This document shows positions 41,141 to 51,407 of a stretch of DNA of 64,000 nt, one piece after another. The translations under genes were made by a program, and so were the position numbers. The DNA lies in assembly GCF_002877365.1 (NCBI RefSeq), contig NZ_MCWZ01000317.1:1-64000 (forward strand), read 5' to 3'. The stretch is from Vibrio sp. 10N.261.55.A7 (GTDB lineage Bacteria; Pseudomonadota; Gammaproteobacteria; Enterobacterales; Vibrionaceae). Position 1 is the stretch's first letter. Each line of letters starts with the position of its first letter. The notes beneath the pieces are model-generated. The model was given only the letters and a program-made list of their open reading frames with translations. It was not told where the DNA came from and did not search any database.

Positions 41141-41896
41141 TTATTCTTGAGAGGATTTTTTCTCTAGAGACTCAAGTCTGTCAATGATCTCTTTCTGTTG
41201 TAAGACGATCTCTTCTAATAGACGTTCTTTGTTTTCCTGTCTAAGCGTTTGTTGATGGGTGGGCGATGTGATCATTGAGGTGATCAGACCTGAAATCATA
41301 CCAAATAGCCCTACTCCTGAAATGATCAATGCTGACGCGAGCAATTTCCCCGTCTCAGTGACGGGATAATGATCGCCATAGCCAACCGTTGAGATCGTCA
41401 CCAGTGCCCACCACAATGCGTCGCCGCCATCTTGTATATTGGCAGCGGGGTTTCTACCTTCTATAAAGAGCATCATGCTTGAGCCTACGGTTAGAAGCAC
41501 GACAAGCAATAGAAGTATTGAGGCTAACGTCGTTTCTTTACGATTAGTAAATAACTGGCTGACAATGAACCTGCCTGATCGAATAACCAGAATAAAACGA
41601 AGAATGGAGAACACTCGTGCATACCGTAGAGGTTCAATGAGGGGGAGACTAGCGAGGAAGTCGATCCAGTGCATTTTCATGTATTGCACCTTATTTGCGG
41701 CTCGGATCAAATCAACCGAAAGTTGTAGGAGGAAAATACTACAGATAAGAAAGTCTAAGCCGATAAGTACCTGACGAGTTTCATGGCTAATAGGCATAAA
41801 CAATAAGCCAGAGATCACAAATAGCGCCATAAACGACAGGATCAAGGATAATAAGCTCATTGGTTTCGTATCGTTTTTGATATCATCTTTATTCAT
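41141..41896 (-). CDS. Voltage-gated-like potassium channel
   Basis: 251-aa ion-transport protein with six predicted transmembrane segments: four at about residues 15-110, then S5 (TLASILLLLVVLLTVGSSMML), a pore helix with the selectivity filter TVGYGD (DALWWALVTISTVGYGDHYP) and S6. S4 is weakly charged (RYARVFSILRFILVIRSGRF), so voltage sensing may be modest. The cytoplasmic tail is a short coiled coil (ERLLEEIVLQQKEIIDRLESLEKK), probably for tetramerisation. No RCK/TrkA domain is present. It is divergent from a chemoreceptor gene 130 bases away. Confidence 0.9.
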   Translation of the reverse strand: MNKDDIKNDTKPMSLLSLILSFMALFVISGLLFMPISHETRQVLIGLDFLICSIFLLQLSVDLIRAANKVQYMKMHWIDFLASLPLIEPLRYARVFSILRFILVIRSGRFIVSQLFTNRKETTLASILLLLVVLLTVGSSMMLFIEGRNPAANIQDGGDALWWALVTISTVGYGDHYPVTETGKLLASALIISGVGLFGMISGLITSMITSPTHQQTLRQENKERLLEEIVLQQKEIIDRLESLEKKSSQE

Positions 41897-42029
41897 ACGA
41901 GGCTCGAAATAAATTGGTAATTAGTGCTTTGGCGCTAGTTCAAATAGTTCATTCAATATACATGAGTATTTAGACGTTTAGATAACTTCTTGAATGAACA
42001 AAATAATTAATAATTGCGGAGAATGGACA

Positions 42030-43286
42030 ATGGCTAGGATGGAATTTAAACCATGGGAGCGGGTGATCACCAATACTCGTTTAGTTCCAAAGATGGTTCT
42101 ACTTATGGTGTTTAGCACGCTCTTAATCGTGACGAAGCAGCTATGGGATGCAAGCACATTTCACGACGCTCTTCTTCTAGCGACACAAGATGCAGCCGTG
42201 GCGCAAGAACACTATGAAGCCTATCTCGTCCAAGTGGTATGGCAAACCATCATCATGATTGCCTTATTCGTTGTTATTCTGCTTGCAGCCGCTCGAACGA
42301 TGCTACGTCAAACTCAGTATTTGAATGATTCGATCAAGCAAATGGCCTGTAAAGATCTTTCTGTTGAGATCATGATGGATTGTAAAGATGAATACGGTGA
42401 CGTTGCTCGTGAGTTAGAGACAACGCGCCGTCAATTGCAAGAGATGATCAAAATGCAGGTGGATTCATCTCAAGAGCTAGCCACGCTGACTGAGGTGATG
42501 ACATTGAGCATGTCTGAAACCAAAGAATCAACGCAAGAAGAATTCAACGAAATAGACCAGCTAGCCACCGCCATGAGCGAAATGAGTTCGACGGTTCAAA
42601 CCGTGGCAGATCATGCTCAGAACGCATCATCATTAACTGAGAATGCCTCTGGTCAAGCGCAAACGGGTCAACGTTTTGTGCAAGACAGCGTGACTAAAAT
42701 GAGTGCGCTCTCTCAAGATATCAGCGCTTCTGCTCAGGCTGTGAACCAAGTGGAAGACAGTGTGGATTCCATCGGTAGCGTTGTTGGTACTATTCAAGGT
42801 ATTTCCGAGCAAACGAATTTACTGGCACTCAACGCCGCCATTGAGGCTGCGCGTGCCGGTGAAGCAGGACGTGGATTTGCTGTGGTAGCCGATGAAGTTC
42901 GTAACCTTGCCCAACGCACACAACAGGCGACGGTTGAGATTCAAGAGATGATCAGCCAACTTCAAAGCAATGCGACGTCAGCAGTAGAGTTGATGGAGAA
43001 AAGTGTCGTTGAGGCTGCTGAAGGGGTTGAGCTCGTAACCAATGCAGGCAGTGAGCTAGATGGCATCGTAGATCAAGTGACTCAGATAAATGATATGAAC
43101 TTCCAAATCGCGACCGCAGCTGGGCAGCAAAGCAGTGTGGCAGAAGAGATGGATCAAAACTTAACCAATGTTCGTGAACTGGTAGAAGCTTCGGTTCTTG
43201 TCATTGGTGAGTTACTTGAAACCTCTGAAATCATGCAAAATAATGCCGAAGAGTTAGATAAGAAAATCACCTCTTTCAAAGTCTAA
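42030..43286 (+). CDS. Methyl-accepting chemotaxis protein with minimal periplasmic domain
   Basis: 418-aa chemoreceptor. TM1 is at about 22-36, a periplasmic loop of only about 35 residues follows, and TM2 is at about 73-92. A HAMP-like linker ([16 protein letters not shown]) and a cytoplasmic signalling domain with the hairpin tip [20 protein letters not shown], then [20 protein letters not shown], complete it. The loop is too small for a standard ligand domain, which suggests sensing of membrane state, a partner protein or an internal signal. No CheR-tethering pentapeptide (NWETF-like) is at the C terminus. GGAG precedes the ATG at 42030; a longer frame starts at 41994. Confidence 0.93.
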   Translation: MARMEFKPWERVITNTRLVPKMVLLMVFSTLLIVTKQLWDASTFHDALLLATQDAAVAQEHYEAYLVQVVWQTIIMIALFVVILLAAARTMLRQTQYLNDSIKQMACKDLSVEIMMDCKDEYGDVARELETTRRQLQEMIKMQVDSSQELATLTEVMTLSMSETKESTQEEFNEIDQLATAMSEMSSTVQTVADHAQNASSLTENASGQAQTGQRFVQDSVTKMSALSQDISASAQAVNQVEDSVDSIGSVVGTIQGISEQTNLLALNAAIEAARAGEAGRGFAVVADEVRNLAQRTQQATVEIQEMISQLQSNATSAVELMEKSVVEAAEGVELVTNAGSELDGIVDQVTQINDMNFQIATAAGQQSSVAEEMDQNLTNVRELVEASVLVIGELLETSEIMQNNAEELDKKITSFKV

Positions 43287-43318
43287 ACTCACGTTCTGAC
43301 GATAAATTCGCTCGCAAG

Positions 43319-43350
43319 AACGCTCACTACGCTTAGTGGGCGTTTTTTTA
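43319..43350 (+). terminator. Terminator after the chemoreceptor gene
   Basis: AACGCTCACTA and TAGTGGGCGTT pair around CGCT and are followed by seven T. It separates this gene from glnE. Confidence 0.85.
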
Positions 43351-43431
43351 TGGCATAAGTTTGATATAACTGTTGTCATCATTATCGAAACATTTTCACG
43401 ACTACGCCTCAGCTCAGTACAAGGAATCACA

Positions 43432-46272
43432 ATGCCATTGCCTGACCAACTCATTCCCGTCGCCAATTCCGCTTTTGAAACATTAATGTCAAATGATGCT
43501 TTTGAAGCCTGGCCTAAAACACGGATTGATGAACTGAAAACGATAGCCGGGCTCAGCCAGTTTATCGTGGAATCATTGCAGCGTGACGAAGGGCTAATAC
43601 GTGGTCTTCCTGACATGCTAGAGAGTGCAAGCCGAGAGCTAGATTATCGCTCGCGTCTAAAAGTCTTACTTGATGATTGTGCCGATGAAGCCGCTGGGCA
43701 CCGAGTCTTGAGGCAGTTTAGAAACCGAGAAATGAGTTATATCGCATGGCGAGACTTTCTCGCATCTTGGTCATTAGAGGAAAGCCTAAAACACCTTTCC
43801 GAACTCGCTGAAGCGATGATCTTTGAAACGTACCAGTGGCAATATCAGGTTTGTTGCAAAGAGTGGGGAACACCATGCAATAGCGAAGGTGTTGCTCAGC
43901 CAATGCTGATTATTGGGATGGGTAAACTCGGTGGTGGTGAGCTTAACTTTTCTTCGGATATCGATCTGATTTTCACTTATCCAGAGAACGGTGAAACTCA
44001 GGGAGCAAGACGCAGCATTGCGAATGCCCAGTTCTTTACACGCTTAGGCCAACGGATCATTAAAGCGCTTGATCAACATACTTTTGATGGTTTTTGTTAC
44101 CGTGTTGATATGCGTCTGCGCCCGTTCGGTGAGAGTGGTCCGTTGGTGATGAGCTATGCGGCACTAGAGGACTACTACCAAGAACAAGGACGCGATTGGG
44201 AACGTTATGCAATGATTAAAGCCCGAGTGATGGGCAGCGAAATGTACCCAGAATATCAAGAACTGCGCAAGATGCTTCGGCCTTTCGTTTTCCGTCGTTA
44301 TATCGACTTTAGTGCGATTCAATCTCTGCGTCGTATGAAATCTATGATCAGCAGTGAAGTCAGACGGCGTGGTCTCAGTAATAACATCAAGCTGGGGGCG
44401 GGTGGTATTCGTGAGGTTGAATTTATTGCTCAAGTATTTCAGTTAATACGCGGTGGACGAGAGCCAAGTTTGCGTGGTCGAGGATTACTTGAAACGCTTC
44501 AAGCGATAAAAGGGCTAGCGCTACTCGATACTCATGAAGTTGACAATCTCTCAGAGGCGTACTTGTTTTTACGTCGCGTTGAAAACTTACTGCAAGCGAT
44601 GTCAGACAAGCAAACACAAACACTTCCTGAGGCTGACATTGAGCAACTTAAGCTGGCAACAGCACTTGGATTTGATAGTTATCCATCGCTAACCAGCGCC
44701 ATTTTTTCCCATATGGAAAATGTACACGCTATTTTTGATGACTTAATTGGCGTTGAAGACGAGCAGTGTGACTTGATAGCCCCGCACTTCCATGAACTTT
44801 GGGATATGGCCTCAGAGCAAGATGTTGTCGAAAATATTCTACAGAATGACCTGGTAATAGAAGACGCCGAATCACTCGCAAAAACCATTTTCCAATACAA
44901 GAAAGACTTGGCTAAAAAGACATTGGGACCACGAGGTCGAGAAGTTCTGAATCGACTTATGCCCAAGGTTTTCTCTACGTTATTCAAAAATAAAGATGCA
45001 AAATTTGGCCTCTCTCGTGTATTGCACCTTTTACACAAGATAGTCACTCGAACCACCTATTTAGAACTGTTGGATGAGCACCCTGCGGCACTGACACAGT
45101 TGGTGCGGTTGTGTACGGCTAGCCCGATGATTTCCGAGCAGCTAGGGCGTTATCCCATTTTGCTTGATGAACTGATTGATCCTCAGCAACTTTACAATCC
45201 AGTCCCACTTGAAAGCTATAAAACAGAGCTTCGAGACTATCTCGCTCGGATACCAGAAGATGATATGGAGCAACAGATTGAAGCGCTTCGCCAGTTTAAG
45301 CAGATATGCATACTGAGGATTGCAGCCGGTGATATTGCTGGTGTTTTACCCGTGACGAAGGTGAGCGATCATTTAACGTACCTTGCCGAAGCAATTGTTT
45401 CGGCTGTTATCGATCAAGCTTGGCAACAGATGGTCGAAAAATACGGTAAACCTACGCATGTTAATGATCGTGACGGTAAAGGCTTTGCTGTTGTCGGATA
45501 CGGAAAAGTAGGCGGTTGGGAGCTTGGCTACAACTCTGATCTGGATATTGTGTTCATGCACGACTGCCCTGTGAATGTGTATACCGATGGAAAAAAAGAG
45601 ATCGATGGGCGACAGTTTTACCTGCGATTGGCTCAACGTGTGATTCATATCTTCTCTATTCGTACCGCTTCGGGGATTTTATATGAGGTGGATACTCGTC
45701 TAAGACCGTCGGGCGTTTCTGGCTTGTTAGTGAGCCCAACAGAAGCGTTCGATGAGTACCAACACAAGGATGCTTGGACATGGGAGCATCAGGCGCTTGT
45801 TCGAGCAAGAATGATCTATGGTGATACGCCATTGCAGCAAGACTTTGCTAAAACCCGACAAGATGTGCTGTGCCTATCGCGCGATCCGGCTGCGTTGAGA
45901 AAAGAGGTCTCAGACATGCGCGTGAAAATGCGTGATCACCTCGGAGGTAAGAAAGCAGGGCGGTTTATGCTTAAACAAGATCCTGGCGGCATTACTGACA
46001 TTGAGTTTTTGGCGCAGTACCTTGTTTTGAATTTCAGCCATGAGAAGCCGAAGCTTTCGCGTTGGTCTGATAATATCCGATTGTTTGAATCGTTTATTGC
46101 ACAAGGAGTTATCGAGGAATCACAGGCCATGGGTCTTATTCATGCGTACACGGCTATGAGGGATAAAATACATCATCGAAACTTGCTTAACCTAGACGCT
46201 GATATAGCTGAAGACAATTTTGTCAATGAGCGAGAGCTGGTCGTTGAAGCATGGAAACAATGGTTAGATTAA
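43432..46272 (+). CDS. glnE: Glutamine synthetase adenylyltransferase/deadenylase
   Basis: Bifunctional enzyme that adenylylates and deadenylylates GlnA under PII control. The 946-aa protein has two homologous nucleotidyltransferase halves. The N-terminal adenylyl-removing domain has GMGKLGGGELNFSSDIDLIF; the C-terminal adenylylating domain has GYGKVGGWELGYNSDLDIVF. Each is followed by a helical domain. AAGGA lies six bases before the ATG at 43432, which starts MPLPDQLIP; the frame is open back to 43336. The length equals that of E. coli GlnE. hldE follows 140 bases downstream. Confidence 0.97.
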   Translation: MPLPDQLIPVANSAFETLMSNDAFEAWPKTRIDELKTIAGLSQFIVESLQRDEGLIRGLPDMLESASRELDYRSRLKVLLDDCADEAAGHRVLRQFRNREMSYIAWRDFLASWSLEESLKHLSELAEAMIFETYQWQYQVCCKEWGTPCNSEGVAQPMLIIGMGKLGGGELNFSSDIDLIFTYPENGETQGARRSIANAQFFTRLGQRIIKALDQHTFDGFCYRVDMRLRPFGESGPLVMSYAALEDYYQEQGRDWERYAMIKARVMGSEMYPEYQELRKMLRPFVFRRYIDFSAIQSLRRMKSMISSEVRRRGLSNNIKLGAGGIREVEFIAQVFQLIRGGREPSLRGRGLLETLQAIKGLALLDTHEVDNLSEAYLFLRRVENLLQAMSDKQTQTLPEADIEQLKLATALGFDSYPSLTSAIFSHMENVHAIFDDLIGVEDEQCDLIAPHFHELWDMASEQDVVENILQNDLVIEDAESLAKTIFQYKKDLAKKTLGPRGREVLNRLMPKVFSTLFKNKDAKFGLSRVLHLLHKIVTRTTYLELLDEHPAALTQLVRLCTASPMISEQLGRYPILLDELIDPQQLYNPVPLESYKTELRDYLARIPEDDMEQQIEALRQFKQICILRIAAGDIAGVLPVTKVSDHLTYLAEAIVSAVIDQAWQQMVEKYGKPTHVNDRDGKGFAVVGYGKVGGWELGYNSDLDIVFMHDCPVNVYTDGKKEIDGRQFYLRLAQRVIHIFSIRTASGILYEVDTRLRPSGVSGLLVSPTEAFDEYQHKDAWTWEHQALVRARMIYGDTPLQQDFAKTRQDVLCLSRDPAALRKEVSDMRVKMRDHLGGKKAGRFMLKQDPGGITDIEFLAQYLVLNFSHEKPKLSRWSDNIRLFESFIAQGVIEESQAMGLIHAYTAMRDKIHHRNLLNLDADIAEDNFVNERELVVEAWKQWLD

Positions 46273-46343
46273 GTCAGTGGTTGAACAAAGCAACGGTTTG
46301 ACTGACGAAATAGCTCGAATAGATGGATATTAGAACAATTATA

Positions 46344-46386
46344 AGCCGAGAGTTTAGCGATAAAAAAGCTTGTGCTACACTCGGCT
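46344..46386 (+). promoter_or_regulatory. Possible hldE promoter within an inverted repeat
   Basis: AGCCGAG (46344-46350) and CTCGGCT (46380-46386) are perfect inverted arms. Between them, TGTGCTACAC makes an extended -10-like element overlapping the second arm. Start would be near 46390, 20 bases before hldE. No good -35. Confidence 0.3.
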
Positions 46387-46411
46387 CAGTTACGAATTTT
46401 GGAGACCCACA

Positions 46412-47842
46412 ATGAAACCAATCCTACCTGATTACAACGATTCAGGCGTTCTTATCATCGGTGATGTGATGCTTGATCGTTATTGGTATGGTCCTACTGG
46501 GCGCATTTCCCCTGAAGCGCCTGTTCCTGTGGTGAAAGTAGAAAACAATGAAGAGCGCCCGGGTGGCGCTGCGAATGTGGCCATGAATATTGCCTCTTTA
46601 GGTGGCCATGCACACATCATTGGCTTAACGGGTGATGATGAACCTGCAAAAGTACTGACAGAAACTTTGTCGGCATTAAAAGTGAATTGTGATTTTGTCT
46701 CGTTACCTGACTACCCAACAATTACTAAGCTACGTGTTTTAAGCCGTGGCCAGCAGCTTATCCGTCTTGATTTTGAAGATAAGTTTGAAAATACTGATGC
46801 CAATTTGATTCTTTCAAAAATGGAGCAAGCGTTACCTAAGTCTCGTTCAGTTATTCTGTCAGACTATGCAAAGGGCGCGTTAGAGCATGTCCAACAGTTT
46901 ATTCAAAAGGCGCGTACTGCGAATGTTCCAGTATTTATCGACCCAAAAGGGGCGGATTTCGAACGCTATCGTGGCGCAACACTGCTTACTCCAAATATGT
47001 CTGAGTTTGAGCAAGTTGTAGGCTCAGTAACATCAGATGAAGAGTTAGTCGAGAAAGGCTTAGCTCTGATTGAGAAATATGACTTTGAAGCTCTGCTTGT
47101 GACACGCAGTGAGCATGGAATGACGTTACTTCGTCGAAATGAAGAACCATTCCACTTACCGACGCAAGCGCAGGAAGTTTATGATGTCACCGGTGCGGGT
47201 GATACGGTTATTTCCGTTCTTGCTGCTTCTGTTGCAGCAGGTAAGCCACTAGATGAAGCTTGCGCACTTGCCAATGCTGCCGCTGGTGTGGTTGTCGGTA
47301 AACTTGGTACGTCGACACTTTCAACGATTGAGTTAGCGGAAGCCATTCATGGTAGTCAAGATACTGATTTTGGTGTTATTACAGAGCCAGCATTAATTGA
47401 AGCGGTCAAGCAGGCAAGAGCAAAAGGTGAAACGGTGGTGATGACCAATGGCTGCTTTGATATCTTGCACGCAGGCCATGTTTCTTACCTTAACCATGCC
47501 GCTCAGTTAGGCGATAGACTGATCGTTGCGGTCAACACTGATGATTCCGTGAAACGCTTAAAAGGCCCAGGACGACCAGTCAACCCGACGGATCGTCGTA
47601 TGGCGGTATTGGCTGGGCTTGGCGCAGTTGATTGGGTGGTTCCATTTAGTGAAGATACTCCGCAGCGTTTAATTTCAGAAGTATTGCCAAGCCTGTTAGT
47701 TAAAGGTGGAGATTACAAACCGGAAGAGATTGCGGGTGGAAAAGAAGTCATTGATGCTGGTGGCCAAGTAAAAGTGCTGAACTTTGAAGATGGCTGCTCA
47801 ACAACAGAAATTATCGATGCGATCAAAGGTGGCAAAGGTTAA
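46412..47842 (+). CDS. hldE: Bifunctional heptose kinase/adenylyltransferase HldE
   Basis: Makes ADP-heptose precursors for the lipopolysaccharide inner core. The N-terminal ribokinase-like domain (1-320) has [17 protein letters not shown] and the catalytic [14 protein letters not shown]. The C-terminal cytidylyltransferase-like domain (about 345-476) has [21 protein letters not shown] lies before the ATG at 46412 (476 aa, E. coli 477); an upstream frame opens at 46370. It is next to glnE as in E. coli, where the order is ygiF-glnE-hldE. Confidence 0.97.
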   Translation: MKPILPDYNDSGVLIIGDVMLDRYWYGPTGRISPEAPVPVVKVENNEERPGGAANVAMNIASLGGHAHIIGLTGDDEPAKVLTETLSALKVNCDFVSLPDYPTITKLRVLSRGQQLIRLDFEDKFENTDANLILSKMEQALPKSRSVILSDYAKGALEHVQQFIQKARTANVPVFIDPKGADFERYRGATLLTPNMSEFEQVVGSVTSDEELVEKGLALIEKYDFEALLVTRSEHGMTLLRRNEEPFHLPTQAQEVYDVTGAGDTVISVLAASVAAGKPLDEACALANAAAGVVVGKLGTSTLSTIELAEAIHGSQDTDFGVITEPALIEAVKQARAKGETVVMTNGCFDILHAGHVSYLNHAAQLGDRLIVAVNTDDSVKRLKGPGRPVNPTDRRMAVLAGLGAVDWVVPFSEDTPQRLISEVLPSLLVKGGDYKPEEIAGGKEVIDAGGQVKVLNFEDGCSTTEIIDAIKGGKG

Positions 47843-47904
47843 GGTTTGAAATAACCTTGATGTGACTCTGCTAACTTAAAGCAACGATTTTAGTACTGAC
47901 AATA

Positions 47905-47937
47905 AAAAACCGCTGATTATCAGCGGTTTTTGTTTTT
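47905..47937. terminator. Bidirectional terminator hldE/tolC
   Basis: AAAACCGCTGA and TCAGCGGTTTT form an 11-bp stem around TTA with A and T flanks, between convergent hldE and tolC. Confidence 0.88.
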
Positions 47938-47952
47938 CTAATTGGTTAGATA

Positions 47953-49263
47953 TTAACTTGCAGCTTTAAGGCCAGCGTTAACATCCACAACATCTTGCTC
48001 ACTCAATGTACCGACGGCTTGGCGCAGTTGAAGTACGCTGATGATGTAGTTGTAACGGGCATCAGAAAGGTTACGGTTTGCATCGTACAGACGACGAGTT
48101 GAGTCTAGAACGTCAACAATTGTACGTGTACCCACATCAAAACCCGCTTCTGTTGCTTCTAATGCAGAGCTTGCTGAAACTACAGTCTGTTCATAGGCAC
48201 GGAGTGCCCCAATAGATGCCGTGATGTTGTTGTTGAATGCGCGAACATCTTTAACAACACTTCGGTAAGTCGCTTCCAAATCTTGACTCGCTGCAACGTA
48301 TGAGAACTCAGCTTGTTTAGTTTGTGAGGTTACGTTACCACCGGTATAAAGTGGTACCGCAAGATTCACTCCAATGTTGAAGTCATTATTCGTAAAGCTA
48401 GATGATGTACCACCGTAATTTGAATCATTTCCATAGTTGTACCCACCATCTAATGTAATAGAAGGCAAGTGACCAGAACTTGCTAGGGAGATATTGTCAC
48501 GAGCAACGTCTTGGGAGATACGTGCGGTTAGCAAGCTAAGGTTCTTCTGCTCTGCTTCTTCAACCAGCGTACTCACAGAAGATTCTGTTTTGCTCGCTGA
48601 AAAGCGCTCTGTATCAAGAACGTTCAGGTTGGAATGCTCACGGCCTGTGATTTCACGAAGGTTTTCGTAGCTGTTTACTAGGCTGTTTTCTGCGAGTACT
48701 TCATTCGCTAATACGCCATCGTATTCTGCTTGAGCATCGTGCACATCGGTGATCGCCGAGAGACCCACTTCAAAACGTTGCTTGGTTTGCTCTAGTTGAC
48801 GACCAACCGCGGCTTTCTCTGCGCGAACAAACTCCAGATTATCTTGAGCACGTAAAACCTCAAAGTAGGCAGAAGCAACACGAAGAATAAGGCCTTGCTG
48901 TTCAGCAGCGTAAGCTGAATCGGCACGACGGGCTGTTTTTTCTGCTGTATCAAGAGTGACCCAACTTGAGCGATTGTAAAGCGATTGAGAGAAGCCAATA
49001 CCAGCGGTAAGTGCTTCGCTTTCTCGACTACTTTCATCACTACTTCTGATGTTGTAGCCAGCTGTTAAGTTGATTTGAGGAAGCAAGCTACTGCGGCTTG
49101 AAGTTACAGCTTCGAAGGCTGCATCACGCTGAGCTGCTGCACTGAGAAGTTGAGGATCATTCTCTTTTGCGTGGTTATAGATTTCAGCAAATGTATCTGC
49201 AATTGCTGATGTACTCAGGCCGCCTAAAGCAACGCTGATGAATACGGGAAGCAGTTTATTCAT
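47953..49263 (-). CDS. tolC: Outer membrane channel TolC
   Basis: Trimeric outer membrane tunnel for multidrug efflux and type I secretion. The 436-aa protein starts with a signal peptide (MNKLLPVFISVALGGLSTSAIA). It shows the two-fold internal repeat typical of the family, with helical segments (DPQLLSAAAQRDAAFEAV; RRADSAYAAEQQGLILRV) and strand motifs (LPQINLTAGYNI; LPSITLDGGYNYG). A Gly/Ser-rich end precedes the stop. AAGGA sits before the ATG. It is divergent from nudF, as in E. coli. Confidence 0.95.
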   Translation of the reverse strand: MNKLLPVFISVALGGLSTSAIADTFAEIYNHAKENDPQLLSAAAQRDAAFEAVTSSRSSLLPQINLTAGYNIRSSDESSRESEALTAGIGFSQSLYNRSSWVTLDTAEKTARRADSAYAAEQQGLILRVASAYFEVLRAQDNLEFVRAEKAAVGRQLEQTKQRFEVGLSAITDVHDAQAEYDGVLANEVLAENSLVNSYENLREITGREHSNLNVLDTERFSASKTESSVSTLVEEAEQKNLSLLTARISQDVARDNISLASSGHLPSITLDGGYNYGNDSNYGGTSSSFTNNDFNIGVNLAVPLYTGGNVTSQTKQAEFSYVAASQDLEATYRSVVKDVRAFNNNITASIGALRAYEQTVVSASSALEATEAGFDVGTRTIVDVLDSTRRLYDANRNLSDARYNYIISVLQLRQAVGTLSEQDVVDVNAGLKAAS

Positions 49264-49494
49264 TATTCCTTTCCTGCCGAAAAATTAAGTGGGTATCAAA
49301 TCGAAGTTTACCCTAAATTGATGGTAATTTACCCGAAATTTTGCATATTTTTACATACAGTTGACAGGTAAGTGTGTGAATATCAGTTAAGACTTAAAAA
49401 TAATTGTAATTATTGTACAGATATTTTAGAACTACCCTTGGTGCTTAGGGTCAACTCTAGGTAAAATACAGAAGACACAGTAAGAGGTGCTCGG

Positions 49495-50124
49495 ATGCAA
49501 CACTCAAAAAAAACGTTGGTCAACTTTACTAAAGACGATGTGAAAATTATCTCAAAGAAGAGCCTATTTAGCGGTTTCTTTAAGATGATTAAATATCAGT
49601 TTAGCCATCGTTTGTTTGATGGAGGTTGGAGTGAGCCGATTGAACGCGAGATGTTTGAAAGAGGCCATGCTGTCGCTGTTTTGCCTTACGACCCAGTAAC
49701 CGATCAAGTCGTCATTATCGAACAGATTCGTGTTGGTGCGTTAGAGGATTCATCACCTTGGCAACTAGAAATTGTGGCTGGCATTATTGACCCCGGTGAA
49801 ACTGCTGAGGATGTTGCTCGCAGAGAGATGGTTGAAGAAGCGGGGATCGAAATTAACCAGCTTGAGAAGATCACCTCATTTTACCCATCCTCTGGCGGAT
49901 GCTCTGAAAAGCTCGATGTGTATGTTGGGGAAGTTGATGCCACTAAAGCTCAAGGCGTACATGGTCTAGAACATGAAGGTGAAGATATTCGCGTTCATGT
50001 GATGTCACGTGAAGAAGCTTACCAGCGGGTCAAAACGGGCCAGTTGGAGAATGGCGCCTCTATAATTGCACTACAATGGTTAGAGCTGAATTTAAAAGAG
50101 ATAACTTCTAAGTGGCGAGGCTAA
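49495..50124 (+). CDS. nudF: ADP-ribose pyrophosphatase
   Basis: Nudix hydrolase that cleaves ADP-ribose to AMP and ribose 5-phosphate. The 209-aa protein has a complete Nudix box (GIIDPGETAEDVARREMVEEAGI) preceded by the family segment RLFDGGWSEPIEREMFERGH. AGAGG precedes the ATG. It heads the plus-strand operon nudF-yqiB-cpdA-yqiA-parE-parC, with one-base overlap into yqiB. The 230-base region to tolC must hold both divergent promoters; TTGACA at about 49360 on the plus strand lacks a matching -10. Confidence 0.95.
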   Translation: MQHSKKTLVNFTKDDVKIISKKSLFSGFFKMIKYQFSHRLFDGGWSEPIEREMFERGHAVAVLPYDPVTDQVVIIEQIRVGALEDSSPWQLEIVAGIIDPGETAEDVARREMVEEAGIEINQLEKITSFYPSSGGCSEKLDVYVGEVDATKAQGVHGLEHEGEDIRVHVMSREEAYQRVKTGQLENGASIIALQWLELNLKEITSKWRG

Positions 50125-50555
50125 TGGACAATAAACCCTATCATGTTGATTTAGCAGAGTTGATGCGCGTCTATGAGACAAATTATGCGAAACTCAACGC
50201 TTTGCTACCTGCTCAATCTAAGGTAGGGGATATTCGCTGCTATAAAGCTGCTGCCATGACATACCAATTGCATGTGTGCGAGGTCACAAAGTACACAACT
50301 TTAGTGGATGTTTGTCAGAGTGATGACGTTCCAATATTTCCATTGCCCAAAATGTCTGTCAGGCTTTACCACGATGCTCGTGTGGCAGAGGTCTTTACTA
50401 GCGAAAACTTTGGAAGAGTCAAGCCTCGTTATGACTACCCAAATGCTAGAATGATGCAGAAAGATGAGAAAGCACAAATAAATCGTTTTTTAGGGGATTG
50501 GCTGACCTTTTGTCTCAAACACGGTATTAGCCAAGCTCCAATTAATATTCGTTAA
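50124..50555 (+). CDS. yqiB: YqiB / DUF1249 family protein
   Basis: 143-aa cytoplasmic protein of the DUF1249 family, found between nudF and cpdA in gamma-proteobacteria. Recognisable segments are MDNKPYHVDLAELMRVYETNY, LLPAQSKVGDIRCY, and RLYHDARVAEVFTSENF. In E. coli it influences lipid and nucleotide-second-messenger-related phenotypes, without a settled activity. Its ATG overlaps the nudF stop by one base, and GCGAGG lies just upstream. A GTG at 50112 (MARL) is less likely. Confidence 0.9.
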   Translation: MDNKPYHVDLAELMRVYETNYAKLNALLPAQSKVGDIRCYKAAAMTYQLHVCEVTKYTTLVDVCQSDDVPIFPLPKMSVRLYHDARVAEVFTSENFGRVKPRYDYPNARMMQKDEKAQINRFLGDWLTFCLKHGISQAPINIR

Positions 50556-50583
50556 TCGTAATGTAAATTTTCAGGTTTTGATT

Positions 50584-51405
50584 TTGAAATTGTCGTCAAG
50601 CGCAGCAGCATCCGAAGCGATCAAGCTGTTACAAATCACAGATACCCATTTGTTTGCTCCCGAAGATGGCAGCTTGCTTAGTGTTCAAACACTGGCTAGC
50701 TTTCAGGCTGTTGTTGAGATGGTTGAGCGCTCTGCTGTGAATTTTGAAGCCATTCTGGCTACTGGAGATATTTCGCAAGATCATAGTGTTGAGTCATATC
50801 AACATTTCGCTGCGGGTATCGCGCCGCTCAAGAAGCCGTGTTACTGGCTACCTGGTAATCATGATTACCAACCGAACATGGGGTCTGTTTTTCCATCGGC
50901 TCAAATTGAGCACCTTGAACATGTATTGATAGGCGAGTATTGGCAGATCATTATGCTCGACTCCCAAGTCGTGGGTATGCCTCATGGGCGTTTAAGCGAT
51001 CGTCAACTTGCTTTATTGGATGGAAAACTGGCTGAAAACCCGAATCGCCATACATTAGTCTTACTGCATCATCACCCTGTGTTAGTGGGTAGCGCATGGC
51101 TTGATCAGCACACCCTTAAAGATAGTGAACAATTGTGGCAGGTCATTGATAAACATAACAATGTAAAAGCCATTCTGTGTGGGCACGTGCACCAAGATAT
51201 GGATCGAGAAGTGAATGGTGTGCGAGTTATTTCAACGCCTTCTACCTGTATCCAATTTAAGCCCAATTCAGATGATTTTGCCCTAGATAAGTGTTCTCCG
51301 GGGTGGCGTGAACTTGACCTTCATCCTGATGGTCAGCTAGTGACAAAAGTACAGCGCTTACCTAATGATAGCTTTTTGCCTGACTTTACTGCGGGTGGAT
51401 ATTAA
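50584..51405 (+). CDS. cpdA: 3',5'-cyclic-AMP phosphodiesterase CpdA
   Basis: Metallophosphoesterase that hydrolyses cAMP. Motifs: LLQITDTHLF (D and H metal ligands), ATGDISQDHS, LPGNHDYQ (GNHD), LLHHHPV, and GHVHQDMD (GHxH). About 273 aa. Only TTG codons are available at the start: TTG 50578, 50584 and 50590 lie within 13 bases. AGG seven bases before 50584 favours that one. It is the third gene of the nudF operon, after a 28-base gap. Confidence 0.93.
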   Translation: MKLSSSAAASEAIKLLQITDTHLFAPEDGSLLSVQTLASFQAVVEMVERSAVNFEAILATGDISQDHSVESYQHFAAGIAPLKKPCYWLPGNHDYQPNMGSVFPSAQIEHLEHVLIGEYWQIIMLDSQVVGMPHGRLSDRQLALLDGKLAENPNRHTLVLLHHHPVLVGSAWLDQHTLKDSEQLWQVIDKHNNVKAILCGHVHQDMDREVNGVRVISTPSTCIQFKPNSDDFALDKCSPGWRELDLHPDGQLVTKVQRLPNDSFLPDFTAGGY

Positions 51406-51407
51406 AC

